Assembly (NCBI GenBank): GCA_003344405.1
Contig: NOWV01000133.1
Location: 1-64,000 of the forward strand
DNA length: 64,000 bases
Direction of reading: 5' to 3'
Origin: Trichoplax sp. H2
Taxonomy: Eukaryota; Placozoa; Uniplacotomia; Trichoplacea
The stretch's first letter is position 1. Each line of letters opens with the position of its first letter. This document shows positions 52,690-64,000 of the stretch, piece by piece. The position numbers and the translations under genes are program-made. Below the pieces are notes generated by a model that was not told where the DNA came from, searched no databases, and worked only from the letters and a program-made list of their open reading frames with translations.

Positions 52690-54820
52690 TAATTTGAGAT
52701 ATTGTCATAAAATTCAATGAATTTCTAAATTTCAATGTTTATTGTTGATCTGAAAAGCAATATAAGATGCGCGTTGTTATTTTTTCAAGTCGGTATCTTG
52801 TTGATTTATTTTGTTTTTAAGTATCCATTTTTTGTATATAGCCAAACAAACATCTATATTATTTTAATTAGAGTGAAACATAGGGTTTGCGGTACTTACA
52901 GCTAAAAATTCAATTTGCATGATATGTTATGGAATAGAAAATTTGGGGAATACTGTGTAATTGAAAAAAAACTTCTTTTTTTTTCAAAATATCATGATGT
53001 AGCATTATCAATTTCTTATAACCATGCTTAAATCTATATAATACAGCATGTATTGCTTTATATAACAAATAGAAGAGCATCGGTATAGCACTATGCGAAA
53101 TATTTCCATCGTAGATCTTCATTTGATTCCTCATTGCCAATAATTTTTTGAATACAGTATCTTACAATAGAATATTAAACATATCATCATATATCGTTTT
53201 GGTTCCTGGTAACTAATCTTGATGCTGAATAATGAGTTATTGGATAAATCATAATTCATTAGGTATAGTATAGTATGTCAGAATTTTAAATGATCGTCGT
53301 GTATCGTTATTGGTATCAGATACCCACAGTATGCTCGTAGCAATCCATTATTGCAAGATATAAGAATTTGAGACTCAGTGTTTATATATAATTTGCTATC
53401 TATTCCAATCGTGTTTTATATGACTATCCGGATAATATTTCATGCTGCAGTGTCTCAAAAGGTTAATCTACTGAGAGTATGGATATCTAAGTTGTTACTT
53501 TGTAAAGTTTTTAAGGACGCGATTTAGCTACTAGAAGAATTTTGAGAATCAGTTTATTGTTAGCAATGCCTCGTATTTCTACCTATTTTACATAACAATT
53601 CTTATAAGGTCATAAATTAGAAGAAACCTCATTAATATTCAATTTATTGTAGTTATTTATAGCATTCGACATAATTAATATACTATTACCGTTTATAATT
53701 AATCCATGGTAATACTAAAACATGCATACTATGGTATAATACTAAATAAATCAATATTACATACTAAGATCATGTAACCCATTCACCATGTAAAATCTTT
53801 GCTTAAAGTATTGAAATCTCCTTACTGAGCTACCACTAGTATGCTTATAAACGAGACTGTAGATTAAACAAACAACTACATACATTAAGAGATGTCTACC
53901 TGCTGCACTTTAGGAAACGGTAGGTTACATGAATGCTGACATCAGCACAATATCGTCTTAATTTCTACTCTATTTTCTAGAGATTCAAAGTCCAATTTCT
54001 TCTCTACCACCTTCAATGTACTATAGATCATTTATCTTATTCCTTTCTCTTATTATAGCCCTTTGCCTTAATTTATCTTTAAGTTGAACAAAATTCGGTT
54101 CAAATCAAATGACGTAACTGGATTTGCAAAATATCAGAGATTTTATCACAAGGTAAGTCGGTTTCATTCTTGAATTCGGCTTGCATTAATGTTTACTCCA
54201 AGCTAAGATTCGCTTGTTGTTAAGTAATTTGTAGCGATTTCAGCTAATTGCGGTATAGAATGATGTGGCGTAAGATAGTATGAGATGCGTAATAAAGTAA
54301 TTCTAGATAATGGCCGAGAGGACTAAAAACTCATTCGCTACACAAATAAGTAACTAAATGACTTAAGGTGATAGCTGCTGTAGTGATTACAGCTAATTAC
54401 CTACAGCTGTTATGTGTTAGGAAATACAGTAATAGTGTGTAGTGTAGAACTGCATATCTTAATAAAGTAAGTGTCGAAGAATCCATGCACTACACCTCTC
54501 AATACTAGTCAAGAGTAGAACTTATATAATTAGATTATCTATTTCGATAATTTTATAAAGCTTAATAGGGAGGGTGTTAAATTTTAAAATAGCATTAGAA
54601 TCTGTATTTGCAACTTCAGGACACTTGTGAATCAAGTTCGTGGAATGGACTTGATCCATTTTTAGATTATAATTCAACAATGCTTATTAAAGCAAAGTCA
54701 ACAGATAGGTGGTCCAACGTTAAAATTTTCTACCATGGAGACAAATTGTATGTTACAGCTAGTCTTTTGATATCGTTTTAACGAAACGTTTTGAAATTAA
54801 CTTTACAGAGATCAACAGAT
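52690..54820. other. Intergenic region upstream of the intact ABCC gene
   Basis: No exon recognised. A CTTTACAG acceptor lies at 54801-54808, 12 nt before the ABCC start codon, so the leader of the next gene is probably spliced, with a noncoding exon somewhere in this stretch. Confidence 0.45.
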
Positions 54821-63293
<8,473 letters not shown>

Positions 63294-64000
63294 TACTTGA
63301 TACATCATGATGAGTATTGTAGCTTTCCAAATATATGACTTATTTGGTTGATTATAACAGTAGACTTTACTTAATATCATAGCATATTGTAAACCCGACT
63401 GCTTTATTCGGGTTAGAATTTAAGATAGCTTGTAGTAAAATTTTTGTTCGAAATGAGATATTGTGAAATTGTTGTTCAAAGGTTGCAATAAAATATATAT
63501 ATGTAGCTAATTTTGATCCTTGATCAAGTAGAGTGAATTGAATGTCTCTTCGTGACATGCTCTAGGGTATCCAGACTTGAGAGAGAGAGACTAATAAAGA
63601 ACTAATTTATAACTCATGTCAGTAGTATTCTTGAGAGATAAGCCTAATTTATTTTGTAGGGAGAAAATGGTAGCAGTTTATGAGTTGCTTTCTTAGTTAG
63701 TTCTATACAGATTGGAGAGCAAACTGGATTTTGTGGAAGCTTTGTCGGGAGTGGGAACGAAACGACATGATATTTTGATGGTGTCAAATATAGTAGAGTA
63801 CAGTCATACTCTATCTATAATACCGTACTAAGCTTTATGGTAGTAGGATAGAGTATCAAGGAAAAAGGTTAGTTAATGGCAGACAGTCTAGTCTATTTTA
63901 TTGTTCAACAATTTATCTGAAAGAAAAATTAACACTCGTGTACTAGGTGATCCCCTCTCAAAATACTTTTGAAAGCTTTGAATGGATGTACTTAATAATT
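63294..64000. other. 3' flank of the ABCC gene
   Basis: No further exon recognised. It contains an AATAAA at 63593-63598, a short GA run at about 63579-63590, and a 10 bp inverted repeat ATACTCTATC (63806-63815) / GATAGAGTAT (63847-63856). Confidence 0.45.
63593..63598 (+). terminator. Candidate polyadenylation signal of the ABCC gene
   Basis: AATAAA about 300 nt downstream of the ABCC stop codon, the first clear canonical hexamer on this strand. Confidence 0.5.

Overview
This window is eukaryotic nuclear DNA. It is AT-rich, every long gene is split by GT-AG introns, there are no operons or Shine-Dalgarno sites, and several genes are followed by AATAAA signals. The gene set (Ral GTPase, RRP8, a GnT-II-like Golgi enzyme, secreted astacin proteases with a LamG-like domain, an MRP4-type ABCC transporter, an L-amino-acid oxidase) together with the compact AT-rich layout suggests an early-branching animal, most likely a placozoan (Trichoplax/Hoilungia type). 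The organism call is inference. All gene models were built by hand by joining exons on splice sites and codon phase. In each complete model the exon lengths sum to an exact multiple of three.

Layout. 1-1447: flank carrying arrays of short palindromic TACAGTAC/GTACTGTAC words, then a Ral gene on + (1448-5401). 5.4-8.6 kb: no gene seen. Three genes follow on the minus strand: an unrecognised protein of about 754 aa with a cupin-like N-terminus (8583-13106), a 14-exon secreted L-amino-acid oxidase (13468-21501) and the nucleolar rRNA methyltransferase RRP8 (about 23760-27486). RRP8 is divergent from a GnT-II (MGAT2)-like glycosyltransferase on + (29022-32940). The 1.5 kb between them again carries TACAGTAC arrays plus a 480/374 bp tandem duplication rich in small hairpins. 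From 35 to 47.6 kb lie two tandem paralogues of a secreted astacin metalloprotease fused to a C-terminal LamG/concanavalin-like domain. From 49.8 to 52.7 kb lies a decayed, internally deleted ABCC pseudogene. It is followed by its intact 24-exon relative, an ABCC4-type transporter of 1321 aa (54821-63293).

Functional picture. The genes are independent single units, not a pathway cluster. Two regions show local tandem duplication (astacin pair, ABCC pair). Introns and intergenic DNA carry many young tandem duplications (46, 100, 120, 351 and about 480 bp units). The most unusual features are the promoter-proximal palindromic arrays, the hairpin-rich duplicated leader next to the GnT-II-like gene, the cupin-like orphan protein, and the ABCC pseudogene that has lost its second P-loop and second signature motif.
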